DNA of 64,000 bases from Acidobacteriota bacterium (GTDB lineage Bacteria > Acidobacteriota > Terriglobia > Terriglobales > Acidobacteriaceae). The stretch spans positions 1-64,000 of the forward strand of contig JAJYUB010000017.1 in the NCBI GenBank assembly GCA_021792795.1. Direction: 5' to 3'. Of this stretch, positions 36,303 to 45,036 are shown one piece after another (positions within the stretch are counted from its first letter, which is position 1; every line of letters starts with the position of its first letter). Both the position numbers and the translations under genes were made by a program. Under the pieces are notes generated by a model. The model was not told the origin of the DNA, ran no database searches, and saw nothing but the letters and a program-made list of their open reading frames with translations.

Positions 36303-37859
36303 ATGCGCGTACATTTAGTAAATCCTAGCGATTCATCATTTGGAATTGGCGTCATTACCCCTCGTTGGCTGTATGTTCTCGCCGCCGCCACCCCCGTAAA
36401 ATACGGCGATCCACTCATTACCGATGAAACTCTGGAGCGGTTCCAGCCGGAGAGCGTCCAGCCTGGAGACGTGGTTGGCATCGGCATTCATACCGGCAAT
36501 GCGCTGCGCGGCATGGAACTGGGAAAAATCGCCCGCGAGCGCGGCGCTTTCGTTGTCTATGGAGGCATCCACGCGACCCTTTATCCCAATGAAGCCATGG
36601 AACTCGGCGCCGCTCACGCCATCGTCAAGGGCGATGGCGACGTGATCTGGGGAAGAGTCATCGCGGACCTGCTCGCGGGAACGGCCCAAACGGTCTACGA
36701 CGGTGGCCGGATCTCCGGCGACCAGTTCATCCCGGCGCGCTGGGACCTGGCGCCGCGCGACAAATATATGTGGGCCTCCGTGCAAACCGTGCGGGGCTGC
36801 CCGAAACATTGTTCGTTCTGCTCCGTATGGCGCACGGATGGTCAAAAACCGCGACCCCGCACTTCCGACGTCGTGGTGCGCGAGATCGTCGATTTGCGCC
36901 GCCGGGGATTTCGCTTCATCGCCCTCGCCGACGACAATTTCTACCCCGTCAGCCTCGCCGATCTTCGACTGGCGGAGCAACAGGGAAACACCGCCCGTGT
37001 TGCCGAGTTGCAAGGCATCCGCTCCGAGCGGTTTGAGCTGATGAGCAAGCTGGCCAAGCTACCCAGGGACATGGTGTTCTTTACGCAAATCACCATGGAA
37101 GCCGGCGAGGACGTTCAATTTCTCGATGCCATGCGCAAGGCCAACATCAAAGGCGCGCTTGTCGGGGTGGAGTCAGCCACTGCGGAAGGGCTCAAGGCCG
37201 TCTTCAAGGACTTCAACCTCTCCGGCGACAACCTGATAAAGCGGCTACAGACATTCAAGGAACACGGAGTCCACGTCCTCGGATCGTTCATCTTCGGGCT
37301 CTCTTCCGACCGTCCGGACACTTTCGCCGCGACGGCGGAGCTGGCCAAGCGCGCTGGCATTACCTTTGCGCAATTCGTGATGCTCACCCCCTTTCCCGGC
37401 ACCATCGACTTCGACCGCTGGGAGAAGAACCTCGGCGAAAATGTCATGCACGTCGGCGGCATTCCCATCACGCGCCACTGGTTGATTCCGGCGGCCGTTC
37501 GGCCCAAGATGTTCAGCCCGCACGCCATCATGTCGTCGGAAGAAATTCGCGAGCGCACCCAGGGTGTCTGGGATGAATTCTATAGCCTGCCGGAAATCTG
37601 GAAGCGCTCCAAGTGCGTGCCAACATTGCGCGGCCGTCTGGCGTTTCTCTTCATCTCGAAGCTATACCGGCAAATGTATGCCAAGACCGGCATTTCCACC
37701 GACAGCGCCCGTCGCCAGAAGGCGACCCGCATGGCGCGATGGCTGGCGGTCCCGTGCCGCAAGCTGTTTGAAGCCAAGCCCATGCCGGAGCTGAAAATGC
37801 CGGAGCCGCTCTATGCTCCTTCTGACCTGCTGCCAGTTCTGGATTCGTACTCTGCATAG
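36303..37859 (+). CDS. B12-binding-domain radical SAM protein
   Basis: A 518-residue cytosolic enzyme. The N-terminal cobalamin-binding-like Rossmann domain (residues 1-150) has GIGIHTGNALRGMELGKIARERG and FVVYGGIHATLYPNEAMELGAA. The radical SAM domain has the iron-sulfur motif CPKHCSFC (C166, C170, C173). A DUF4070-like C-terminal region follows. Such enzymes perform radical methylations or ring rearrangements; the closest well-known groups are hopanoid methylases (HpnP) and similar. The usual cobalamin histidine motif is not evident. It stands next to B12 uptake and convergent with an ABC exporter. Confidence 0.85.
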   Translation: MRVHLVNPSDSSFGIGVITPRWLYVLAAATPVKYGDPLITDETLERFQPESVQPGDVVGIGIHTGNALRGMELGKIARERGAFVVYGGIHATLYPNEAMELGAAHAIVKGDGDVIWGRVIADLLAGTAQTVYDGGRISGDQFIPARWDLAPRDKYMWASVQTVRGCPKHCSFCSVWRTDGQKPRPRTSDVVVREIVDLRRRGFRFIALADDNFYPVSLADLRLAEQQGNTARVAELQGIRSERFELMSKLAKLPRDMVFFTQITMEAGEDVQFLDAMRKANIKGALVGVESATAEGLKAVFKDFNLSGDNLIKRLQTFKEHGVHVLGSFIFGLSSDRPDTFAATAELAKRAGITFAQFVMLTPFPGTIDFDRWEKNLGENVMHVGGIPITRHWLIPAAVRPKMFSPHAIMSSEEIRERTQGVWDEFYSLPEIWKRSKCVPTLRGRLAFLFISKLYRQMYAKTGISTDSARRQKATRMARWLAVPCRKLFEAKPMPELKMPEPLYAPSDLLPVLDSYSA

Positions 37860-37876
37860 AAAGGAAGCGTTGCCGG

Positions 37877-38725
37877 CTATCCGATGACGCGGCGCAGGAA
37901 GCCGCGGATTCCCGCCCATCCGAGGATCAGGACGGACAGAATCAGCGCGCCCAGAATCAGCCGCGCCGGCAGGGCGGGAGTCAACGCCGCCCGCAGTCCT
38001 TCGCTCATATACACAATCGGGTTCAACAGCACGGCATATTGCAACCATGGAATATGCCGCAGCAGCGCCCAAGGGTAGTACACGCAGCCGAGAAACGTGA
38101 TCGGCACTACCACGACGGAAAAGATCAGGCCGATCTGTCGCGGCTCGACCGTGGTGCCGATCGTCAGCCCCAGCGCGCCCGAGACCAGGCTGGCCAGCAG
38201 CACAACCGAGCCAAGCAGCCAATAGCTGCTGACGTGGACATGCACCGGCTCCGACGGAATGAAATAGGCCAGGGGAAACACAATCAGCGCGGAAAGAACG
38301 GATTGCATTGCGCTGAAGCAGATTTTTTCAATCGCCACGCCAGCCACGGGAAGCGGGCACATCACCCGATCCTCGATCTCGCGGGTGATGCCGAACTCCG
38401 TTGAAAGCGGCAACGCCACCGCTGCGATTCCGGTAAACATGATGGCCACAGCCATCAGCCCGGGCAGCAGCACCGTGCCGAAGTTCATCCCGCCCGCGCC
38501 GGAGGAGCTGCCGAAGCTTTGTCCGATGCGAGGGAAAATGTACGTAAAGACAAACAGAAACAGCAGCGGGTTCATAATCACGCGCACAGTAAACGGACCC
38601 AGTTCCCGCTGCAGGACGCGGAAGTCGCGCAACAGTAGCCCCCAGAATGCGTGTAGGTAGAGCGTCAGGGTGGCAGGGGAGCCATGTCGATCGGGAGTGG
38701 TCACGAAGCTGCCGGTTTTACTCAC
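37877..38725 (-). CDS. ABC-2 type transporter permease
   Basis: A 282-residue inner-membrane protein with six membrane helices. It has the family features RELGPFTVRVIMNPLLFLFVF, an amphipathic TREIEDRVMCPLP connecting region and the C-terminal LLNPIVYMSEGLRAAL. It works with the ATPase encoded upstream as a drug, lipid or polysaccharide exporter. The start is GTG at 38725 within the end of the ATPase gene (8-base overlap) and has GGGAGGGAG six bases upstream. Confidence 0.9.
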   Translation of the reverse strand: MSKTGSFVTTPDRHGSPATLTLYLHAFWGLLLRDFRVLQRELGPFTVRVIMNPLLFLFVFTYIFPRIGQSFGSSSGAGGMNFGTVLLPGLMAVAIMFTGIAAVALPLSTEFGITREIEDRVMCPLPVAGVAIEKICFSAMQSVLSALIVFPLAYFIPSEPVHVHVSSYWLLGSVVLLASLVSGALGLTIGTTVEPRQIGLIFSVVVVPITFLGCVYYPWALLRHIPWLQYAVLLNPIVYMSEGLRAALTPALPARLILGALILSVLILGWAGIRGFLRRVIG

Positions 38726-39638
38726 GCAGCTCCCTCCCGGTCAGGTGGATGAAAACGGTTTCCAGCGAAGGCTCGGAAATGGAGATGTCGCGAAGGCCAT
38801 ACGTCTGCGCCTCCGTAACGATGGTGGAAAGCACGCCCTCCGCGCCCTGCGTATAGACCCGCACGCCAGTCGCGGTCGTCTCGACAGAGCTGACGTGAAA
38901 CACCGCGCGCAACCTGGCGGCCAGCTCTTCGCGTTGCTCGAAGTGCTGCACATCCAGCCCATAGACGGTTTGAATCCCCAGGCCGTTTTTCAGCCGTTCC
39001 GGTGTGTCTTCAACCAGGATTTTTCCATGATCGATGATGGCCACGCGGTCGCACAGCGCTTCCGCCTCTTCCATGTAATGTGTGGTCATCAGGACGGTGA
39101 TGCCCTGGTCCTTCAGTCCTCGGATCGATTCCCACATTGCCAGGCGACTTTGCGGGTCCAGGCCGGCACTGGGCTCGTCGAGGAACAGGACTGCCGGATG
39201 ATGCGCGATCGCGCGCGCGACCAGCAGGCGCTGCGCCAGTCCTCCAGAAAGTTCGCCGGGGAACGCTTTGGCGCGGTCTGCCAGGCGAAACTGCGCCAGC
39301 AGCTCCTGCGCTCGTTCCTTGGATTTGGAATCGCTCATGCCGAAGTAACGGCAATGGAAGAAAAGATTTTCAAACGCCGTCAACGAGCGGTCCAGCGTAT
39401 TGTATTGCGGCACCACTCCAATCTGGCGACGCGCAACCGCGGGTTTTGCCACCACGTCGCAACCGGCGATGGTGACATGCCCTGAAGTAGGAAGAGAGCG
39501 GGTCGTGCAGATACCGATGGTCGTGGTTTTGCCGGCGCCATTTGGCCCCAGCAACCCGAAAATTTCCCCGATTGGGACAGACAGATCGATTCCATCGACC
39601 GCCACAACGCGTTGCCTACTCTCGTAGATCTTCGTCAA
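38718..39638 (-). CDS. ABC transporter ATP-binding protein
   Basis: A 306-residue ABC ATPase of the DrrA/CcmA type. Walker A is GPNGAGKTTT (31-40), signature LSGGLAQR (130-137), Walker B LFLDEP (151-156), switch TTHYME; a C-terminal regulatory extension follows. No ATG is available: the first good codon is TTG at 39638, since a stop lies 19 codons further up, and a few residues before it (RIVSIEA) also look coding, so an ATT start is possible. Forms the exporter with the next gene. Confidence 0.92.
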   Translation of the reverse strand: MTKIYESRQRVVAVDGIDLSVPIGEIFGLLGPNGAGKTTTIGICTTRSLPTSGHVTIAGCDVVAKPAVARRQIGVVPQYNTLDRSLTAFENLFFHCRYFGMSDSKSKERAQELLAQFRLADRAKAFPGELSGGLAQRLLVARAIAHHPAVLFLDEPSAGLDPQSRLAMWESIRGLKDQGITVLMTTHYMEEAEALCDRVAIIDHGKILVEDTPERLKNGLGIQTVYGLDVQHFEQREELAARLRAVFHVSSVETTATGVRVYTQGAEGVLSTIVTEAQTYGLRDISISEPSLETVFIHLTGRELRE

Positions 39639-39787
39639 CGCTTCAATGGAAACAATTCGAGTTGGCGCAAAATCGCCTATGGCAACACCTTACAGTTCCG
39701 GGGTTGCCATAGTGTAGCAAGTCCGAATGTGCTCCCGGGGCCTGTCCTCTGCCATGCGCGGGCCGAGGCAGGTCGGCCGAGGAGCGC

Positions 39788-40105
39788 TTATGCGGACATT
39801 CTTTCTGCGAGCCCTCGCTCCGCAAGCAGGCGGACTTTCGTCCGCCTGGAATCCGTCGCTTGCGATAGGTCGGATTCCATTGCAATCGGCACGACTGCGG
39901 TTGCACGGGACTGCGGAGACAGCTTCGCCACTTCCCCACGGCGCAAGAGACGCATTTCATCCAGGGAATATGGCATCTGCCGTCCACAATCGAGGCAAAC
40001 CTTGTAGCTCGACGCTTGCAACGTGAAAGGTCGACTCAGATGGCCGTGACTGCAGCCAAAGAACATTTCATACAAGAAATCGCAGTTTGCGCTTAGCCAA
40101 GACAT
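39788..40105 (-). CDS. Small CxxC zinc-ribbon-like protein
   Basis: A 105-residue protein whose first half has CSHGHLSRPFTL, YKVCLDCGRQMPYSLDEMR. The order Cys/His pair, then CxxC, then YSxxEMR suggests a small zinc ribbon; I associate this pattern with acidobacterial hypothetical proteins from memory. The second half is basic and low in complexity. A strong site GAGGTGAGACG stands before the ATG at 40105. Function unknown. Confidence 0.65.
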   Translation of the reverse strand: MSWLSANCDFLYEMFFGCSHGHLSRPFTLQASSYKVCLDCGRQMPYSLDEMRLLRRGEVAKLSPQSRATAVVPIAMESDLSQATDSRRTKVRLLAERGLAERMSA

Positions 40106-40275
40106 CGTCTCACCTCGCGAGCACCGCTACGGTATTTTGTAGGTTGCTTGCGCCTCCCCATGTTGCGTTCCCCGTGGACTACCTGGGCCGCTATAAGAAA
40201 TAGATGCAAGTTGAATGCCACGGATATGTGTTCGACAACAATAAAATGAAAGAGGGCCAGATGGTTCCCGCTAAC

Positions 40276-41328
40276 TCATTGATTAGATTTAGAGGAACAA
40301 GAAGGACTTAATTTGTCCGTCTGCAAGGAAATGACGACCTTGCCAAAGTGCCGGCCCTGTTCTAGATACCGATATGCCTCTACTGTTTTCAAAATGGGAA
40401 ATACTTTTCCCACTACAGGCTTCATTTTGGACTGTGCGATGGCCCGGTTCATGGCCCACATCATGGTTTGGGAGCCGACATAGATGCCGATCAGGCGAAT
40501 TTGCCGCATGAGTACCGAAGTAATCGCAAACGTTTCTTCCACCCCGGCAAGAATTCCGATTTGCGCAATCGTGCCGCCCACGCGCACCGCTTTCATCGAT
40601 TCTTTCAGGGTCCCCGAACCGCCCACTTCAACAATTAAATCCGCCCCTTCGCCATCCGTTTGTTTCTTGACCCAGCTAGACCATTCCGGATTGTTTTTGT
40701 AGTTGAGACCTTCATCCAGACCCAGGGTTTTCGCCTGCTGCAGTTTCTCGTCGCTACTGGAGGTGCCCAGCACGCGCGCGCCGACTGACTTGGCAAACTG
40801 CAACGCGAAGATAGAAACTCCGCCGGTCCCTTGTATCGCAATTGTGTCGCCGGGTTTGGTCGCGGATGCATAAAACAATGCATTCCACGCCGTCAGCGCA
40901 GCGCATGGCAACGTGGCGGCTTCCTCATAACTTAGGTGAACAGGGAAGTGTACGACGCCATTTTCAGGCAGCACCACATAGTCCGCCAACATGCCGTCGA
41001 TATCGCCGCCCAGTGCGCCGCGCGATTTCGCCGCCGATGCAGCGCCGTCCTGCCAGCGCTGCAGAAAAAGTCCGACGACACGATCTCCCGGCTTGAAACG
41101 AGTTACTCCCGTTCCAACCTCGACCACCTCGCCCGCCCCATCGGAGAGTGGAATGCGCGGCATCTGCAATTTAGGATCGTAATGGCCGCGGACCATCAAT
41201 AGATCGCGGTAGTTGAGCGATGTCGCATGGACCCGAATCAAGACCATTCCATCGCCGCAGGCGGGTGTGGGCAGATCGACCTGCCGCAGATTCTCCGATC
41301 CGAATTGCGAAATTTGAAACGCGCGCAT
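40276..41328 (-). CDS. Zinc-independent alcohol dehydrogenase/quinone oxidoreductase (MDR)
   Basis: A 350-residue medium-chain reductase. GroES-like domain at residues 1-130 (HATSLNYRDLLMVRGHY, DGAGEVVEVGTGVTRFKPGDRV), Rossmann domain with GTGGVSIFALQFAKSVGARV (about 168-187). The zinc-ligand cysteine and histidine pattern of true alcohol dehydrogenases is missing, which fits quinone oxidoreductase-like members using NADPH. Substrate unknown. Confidence 0.9.
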   Translation of the reverse strand: MRAFQISQFGSENLRQVDLPTPACGDGMVLIRVHATSLNYRDLLMVRGHYDPKLQMPRIPLSDGAGEVVEVGTGVTRFKPGDRVVGLFLQRWQDGAASAAKSRGALGGDIDGMLADYVVLPENGVVHFPVHLSYEEAATLPCAALTAWNALFYASATKPGDTIAIQGTGGVSIFALQFAKSVGARVLGTSSSDEKLQQAKTLGLDEGLNYKNNPEWSSWVKKQTDGEGADLIVEVGGSGTLKESMKAVRVGGTIAQIGILAGVEETFAITSVLMRQIRLIGIYVGSQTMMWAMNRAIAQSKMKPVVGKVFPILKTVEAYRYLEQGRHFGKVVISLQTDKLSPSCSSKSNQ

Positions 41329-41428
41329 GCAAAACTCCTCGCCGGCCGTTGGTCCGGCTGCACTCTCTATTCAAGCAGATGTTTCATTTGGCGGTGCGAT
41401 TCATCCGCCAATCCGCTACTCTGTATAT

Positions 41429-41680
41429 ATGGCGCGAGGATGGGAAAGTAAATCGGTCGAAGAGCAAGTGGAACAGCGGGCGGAACAAAGGGAACAGGCT
41501 GCGAAAGTAGCTTCAAAAGATGTAGTGAGGGCGGCCGGCGCGGAACAGGCTCGGGCTCGCCAGATGCTGCAGTTGAAACGAGAGAGGATTCTGGCCGAGA
41601 AGACCAGTCATCCAGTGCGGCGTTCCGCGTTGCAAGCCGCATTGAAGGACATTGAAGCGGAATTGCTAAAGCTGGGATAA
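41429..41680 (+). CDS. Small charged coiled-coil protein
   Basis: An 83-residue protein, rich in Glu, Arg, Gln and Ala with heptad-like spacing (SVEEQVEQRAEQREQAAKVA, then RARQMLQLKRERILAEK), so probably a coiled coil. No known domain. It is followed after 13 bases by the methyltransferase-like membrane protein and may be co-transcribed. The start at 41429 lies just after TATATA-rich sequence; no strong ribosome site. Confidence 0.55.
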   Translation: MARGWESKSVEEQVEQRAEQREQAAKVASKDVVRAAGAEQARARQMLQLKRERILAEKTSHPVRRSALQAALKDIEAELLKLG

Positions 41681-41693
41681 ATCCGACAGGACC

Positions 41694-42107
41694 ATGAGGA
41701 AAATACTCGTTTGGGGGGATTTCTCGTTCTTTCTAGGGTTCTGGGTGCTTGTTGTGCTTCATGTTCATTTGAATCTGCGTGCGTGGGCCGGAATGGCAGT
41801 TGCCCTTGCCGGCCTCGCCTTGTGGTTGGCGGCGCGGCTGCAACTTGGGAGTGCCTTCAGTCTTAAAGCGCATGCCAGGACCCTGGTGACTACGGGACTT
41901 TACAGGCGATTCCGGCATCCGGTTTATCTGTTCGGATTTTTCGCCTTTGCAGGAGTGTTTCTCGTATGGGGGAAATGGGTCCCCTTCCTGTGCTATGTGC
42001 TCGTTTTCTCCGCGGTTGAAGTGCCTCGTATGCGAAAAGAGGAGCGGGTGCTGGAGGAAGCATTTGGCGATCAATACCGCCAGCACAAAGCACATACGTG
42101 GCTTTGA
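41694..42107 (+). CDS. Isoprenylcysteine/phospholipid methyltransferase-family membrane protein
   Basis: A 137-residue protein with four membrane helices and the family's C-terminal AdoMet-binding signature RHPVYLFGF (about 74-82) followed by EERVLEEAFGDQYRQH (about 115-130). ICMT/PEMT-like bacterial proteins methylate lipids or small molecules in the membrane; the substrate is unknown. Slightly shorter than the usual 150-200 residues. Confidence 0.85.
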   Translation: MRKILVWGDFSFFLGFWVLVVLHVHLNLRAWAGMAVALAGLALWLAARLQLGSAFSLKAHARTLVTTGLYRRFRHPVYLFGFFAFAGVFLVWGKWVPFLCYVLVFSAVEVPRMRKEERVLEEAFGDQYRQHKAHTWL

Positions 42108-42177
42108 GTATCGGAAGGCTGGACTTGCTGGGTACAGCTAGACCGGATTTACAGATTCCGTAGTTAAAGGAGAGTTG

Positions 42178-42275
42178 GTCATTCTGAGCGAAGCGAAGAA
42201 TCCAGAGTGCGACAGCAGCGTGGACGAGGCAGATGTTCTCTGGATTCTTCGGTCGCTGCGGCCACCTCAGAATAA
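42178..42275. repeat. Dispersed palindromic repeat, copy 1
   Basis: Begins GTCATTCTGAGCGAAGCGAAG, continues AATCCAGAGTGCGA and ends with the inverse CTCTGGATTCTTCGG ... CTCAGAATAAC, so the ends pair. A diverged copy lies at 49898-49985. The GTCATTCTGAGCGAAGCGAAG core is widespread in genomes of several phyla. Confidence 0.75.
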
Positions 42276-42314
42276 CTCCCGTTCAGACTCGACTGCACCA
42301 ACTGTAAATCTGCT

Positions 42315-43121
42315 TTAATTTGTCCGTCGATTGAACAGCAGCGAATTCGCCTGGTCCACGCTGGTCAGCAGGACCTGTGCGATATTGACGTGGGCAGGCC
42401 GCGTCACCGCCCATAGGATCGCATCCGCAACATCTTCCGCTTGCAGCGGCGTCAGCCCCTGGTACACCTTGGCGGCGCGCCCTTCATCGCCGTGAAAGCG
42501 CACCTTGCTGAATTCCGTTTCCACCATTCCAGGATCGATTGTGGTCACCCGCACTGGAGTGCCCAGCAGGTCTTCGCGCAGACCTTCTGAAATTCGATTT
42601 TCCGCCGCCTTCGTCGCGCAATACACCGCGCCATTGGGATAGGTCATGTGTCCTGCTGTCGAGCCGATGTTGACGACGTGCCCGTTCCCGCGTTGCACCA
42701 TGCCCGGTACCACCGCGCGTGTCGCATACAGCAACCCCTTCACGTTGGTGTCGATCATTTCCTCCCAATCCTCAACGTGCCCTTCGTGGACTTTCTCCAG
42801 GCCCCTGCTCAGCCCCGCATTGTTCACCAGGACATCGATGGCCTTCCAGGCCGCGGGCAATCCATCCACGACAGCCTGGATCTGCTTCCCGTCGCGCACG
42901 TCGAGCGCGATGGTATGCACATCCTCAGCGCCCGCGGCCCGCAAATCGGCCGCCATCTCCCGCAGACGATCTTCTCGTCGCGCCGCCAGCAGCAATCGCG
43001 CTCCCGCACGGGCGAAACTTTCCGCGCAGGCCGCTCCGATGCCGGAACTCGCGCCGGTAATGAAGGCAATCTTGCCGGCCAACGGCAGGTCTCTCATACT
43101 TATGCTGGATGACTTTGTCAT
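42315..43121 (-). CDS. Short-chain dehydrogenase/reductase (YdfG-like)
   Basis: A 268-residue NAD(P)-dependent SDR. Cofactor motif TGASSGIG (about 20-27), NNAG (about 96), catalytic Ser in NIGSTAG, and YCATK with the Tyr/Lys pair. The sequence IDPGMVETEFSKVRFHGD is typical of NADP-dependent 3-hydroxy acid/serine dehydrogenases (YdfG). The ATG at 43121 or a second at 43097 may be used. A roughly 65-base direct repeat lies immediately upstream. Confidence 0.9.
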   Translation of the reverse strand: MTKSSSISMRDLPLAGKIAFITGASSGIGAACAESFARAGARLLLAARREDRLREMAADLRAAGAEDVHTIALDVRDGKQIQAVVDGLPAAWKAIDVLVNNAGLSRGLEKVHEGHVEDWEEMIDTNVKGLLYATRAVVPGMVQRGNGHVVNIGSTAGHMTYPNGAVYCATKAAENRISEGLREDLLGTPVRVTTIDPGMVETEFSKVRFHGDEGRAAKVYQGLTPLQAEDVADAILWAVTRPAHVNIAQVLLTSVDQANSLLFNRRTN

Positions 43122-43132
43122 GCAACTCCTAA

Positions 43133-43195
43133 CTAGTGGCGTGTCGCAGAGAGTTCGTTACCACAACGATGAACACAGCGTCATATCTGTCGAGA
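43133..43195. repeat. Direct repeat, copy A
   Basis: Contains TGTCGCAGAGAGTTCGTTAC-CAC (43142-43164) and GATGAACACAGCGTCA. Nearly the same sequence is at 43655-43719, about 520 bases away in the same orientation. This copy is the upstream region of the SDR gene on the minus strand. Confidence 0.85.
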
Positions 43196-43239
43196 GTGAT
43201 GCGCCGCAAGGGAATGTTCTGTCAGAGGGTGCTGGTGCG

Positions 43240-43563
43240 TCAGCGTTTCGCTGAAAACTTCTTTCGGCTGCGGCTTTGCCCGTCCACGATTCTGACACCC
43301 CCGTCTGACGGCGCGGAAAGGCGGTTTCCGGTGTGCCAGTGGCGACCGTACCGGCATGGATACGCTTCGAGGTTCTCCGCATCGGGCGCTCTCTTTTCCG
43401 CTATTTCGCGAATGTGCGCTTCTGCAGCCGCTCGGCTTGCATATTTCTTTTTGCCCGTTTTCCCGCGGTCGCAGGAACATTTACGTTCCTTGTCGCAGTT
43501 GACGAAAATAGCGGAACCCGGTTCCGGGTGCATCAACGTTGCGAATATCACTTTCGGCTTCAT
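43240..43563 (-). CDS. Small cysteine-rich basic protein
   Basis: A 107-residue frame with VNCDKERKCSCDRGKTGKKKY, a basic helix with AAAEAHIREIAEKR, and YPCRYGRHWHTGNR. The Cys...C-x-C...PC-x6-WH layout suggests a small zinc-binding fold as in phage or plasmid hypothetical proteins. The C-terminal part is basic. It lies alone between two direct repeats. The start may be the internal Met at about residue 11. No function can be given. Confidence 0.55.
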   Translation of the reverse strand: MKPKVIFATLMHPEPGSAIFVNCDKERKCSCDRGKTGKKKYASRAAAEAHIREIAEKRAPDAENLEAYPCRYGRHWHTGNRLSAPSDGGVRIVDGQSRSRKKFSAKR

Positions 43564-43654
43564 GCGGAATCCACCATCACGGGGTCGCGGCAGGGGTCAA
43601 ACCTGTCCGGTCGGCTGCTCACCGGGGCAATCGCGCCCACGCTTAAATCCTACA

Positions 43655-43719
43655 CTAGGGGGCATGTCGCAGAGAGTTCGTTACCACGACAGATGAACAC
43701 AGCGTCACTTCTGTCGAGA
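43655..43719. repeat. Direct repeat, copy B
   Basis: Second copy of the 43133-43195 repeat, with TGTCGCAGAGAGTTCGTTAC-CAC at 43665-43687. It lies upstream of the small cysteine-rich gene on the minus strand. Confidence 0.85.
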
Positions 43720-43783
43720 ATCTCTCAAGGATCGATTTCGACCGAACCGGCGGCGTTACTAACGTTTTCCCCGCGACAGGCCA

Positions 43784-44668
43784 CTAGGTTTTGTTCCTGG
43801 AAGCCTGTTCGGCCATGCGATATTGCCCGACGGCCCAATCCGTGTCACCCATGCCGCTGCGGATCGCAGCGCTGAATTGTTCCTGCAAATACTCTACAAG
43901 CCCAAGTCGAATGCCAGCGGACTGCGTGGCTTCGCGCAACAATCGAATGTCTTTTTCGCCCAGCAAGACCGTCGCTCCCGGATGTTCCGGCGGATGCAGC
44001 ATCACGCGACCGTAGTTCAGGTAAAACGTCGATTGGAATAAGGCTTCGTTCACTGTTTTCAGGAACAACTCCGGGTCGAGCCCTTCCGCGGATGCAAACA
44101 CGAACGCTTCGCTGAGCGTCTGCACCATGGCGCTGATCGTAAAATTGCCGCCCAGCTTGAATGCGTGTGCCTGCGTCGGTTCATTCCCGACAATGGTCAC
44201 TCCGCGCCCGATCGCATCCAGCACGGTTCGTGCCTGTTCGAGCGTGGAATCGTCGCCGGCGGCCACGACCCACAATCGACCTTGCGCGGCGATATTCGGC
44301 CGTCCAAAGACGGGAGCCGCGACATAACGCTGGCCTGCGGCCGCATGGCTTTCCATCAGGCGCCGCGACAGCGCCACGCTGAGCGTGCCCAGCGCGATAT
44401 GGACGGCATTCGCTGGCAGCACGGCTAGAAATCCTTCCGGGCCGAAGGCGACGGCCTCTGTCGCTTCATCGTTGGCAAGCATGGTGCAAACCGCGTCGCA
44501 TTGTTCCACTGCGGCGTGGACGGAAGGCGCCAGCGAGGCCGACGGAATTCCTAGCTCCTGCAACGATTTTGGCGTGCGGTTCCACGCCGATACCGTATGC
44601 CCGGCCAATAACAGCCGGCCAACCACTGCGGTACCCATTTTCCCCAGTCCGAGAAATGCAATCTTCAT
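43784..44668 (-). CDS. 3-hydroxyisobutyrate dehydrogenase-family (beta-hydroxyacid) oxidoreductase
   Basis: A 294-residue NAD(P)-dependent enzyme of the 6-phosphogluconate/3-hydroxyisobutyrate family. The N-terminal Rossmann motif is IAFLGLGKMGTAVVGRLLLAG. The substrate-binding region has VAAPVFGRP in place of the DAPVSGG loop, and the catalytic lysine lies in FKLGGNFTISAM (about residue 170). Could be a succinic semialdehyde/glyoxylate reductase. The ATG at 44668 is chosen; the open frame continues 30 codons upstream without conserved features. Confidence 0.88.
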   Translation of the reverse strand: MKIAFLGLGKMGTAVVGRLLLAGHTVSAWNRTPKSLQELGIPSASLAPSVHAAVEQCDAVCTMLANDEATEAVAFGPEGFLAVLPANAVHIALGTLSVALSRRLMESHAAAGQRYVAAPVFGRPNIAAQGRLWVVAAGDDSTLEQARTVLDAIGRGVTIVGNEPTQAHAFKLGGNFTISAMVQTLSEAFVFASAEGLDPELFLKTVNEALFQSTFYLNYGRVMLHPPEHPGATVLLGEKDIRLLREATQSAGIRLGLVEYLQEQFSAAIRSGMGDTDWAVGQYRMAEQASRNKT

Positions 44669-45036
44669 GGTTGTTAAAGATGCAGCGACGGAGCAGATCG
44701 CTGCTGAGTTATTCGTAACTTCACCTGCGATGGCTTCGGCTCGATGGATAAAGCCCAAAGATTACGCGCATGAATGGAAAACTTGCTTGATATTGGGAAA
44801 ACTATCTTGACGAACGGGTTGTGACACGGTACTGTTAACTTCAAGAAATATCGCCCTGGCTCTGTGGAAATCGAAGCTCCAATCGGTCTTCCGTGCCTGC
44901 GCTTAAGAACTTGTAAACAAATATCGTTTCGGTGACGCCAGCTTCCGTCGCCCGGCAGATTTGCAGCGTCTCTTGAATTGTAATTCGACATGAAAAGATA
45001 GAATACGCTTGATCTCGAATGTTAACAGGGGAAGAA
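44669..45036. other. Divergent intergenic region before nagB
   Basis: No gene. It should hold promoters for both divergent genes; TAGAAT at about 44999 preceding nagB could be a -10 box. Rather A+T-rich towards 45000. Confidence 0.35.
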
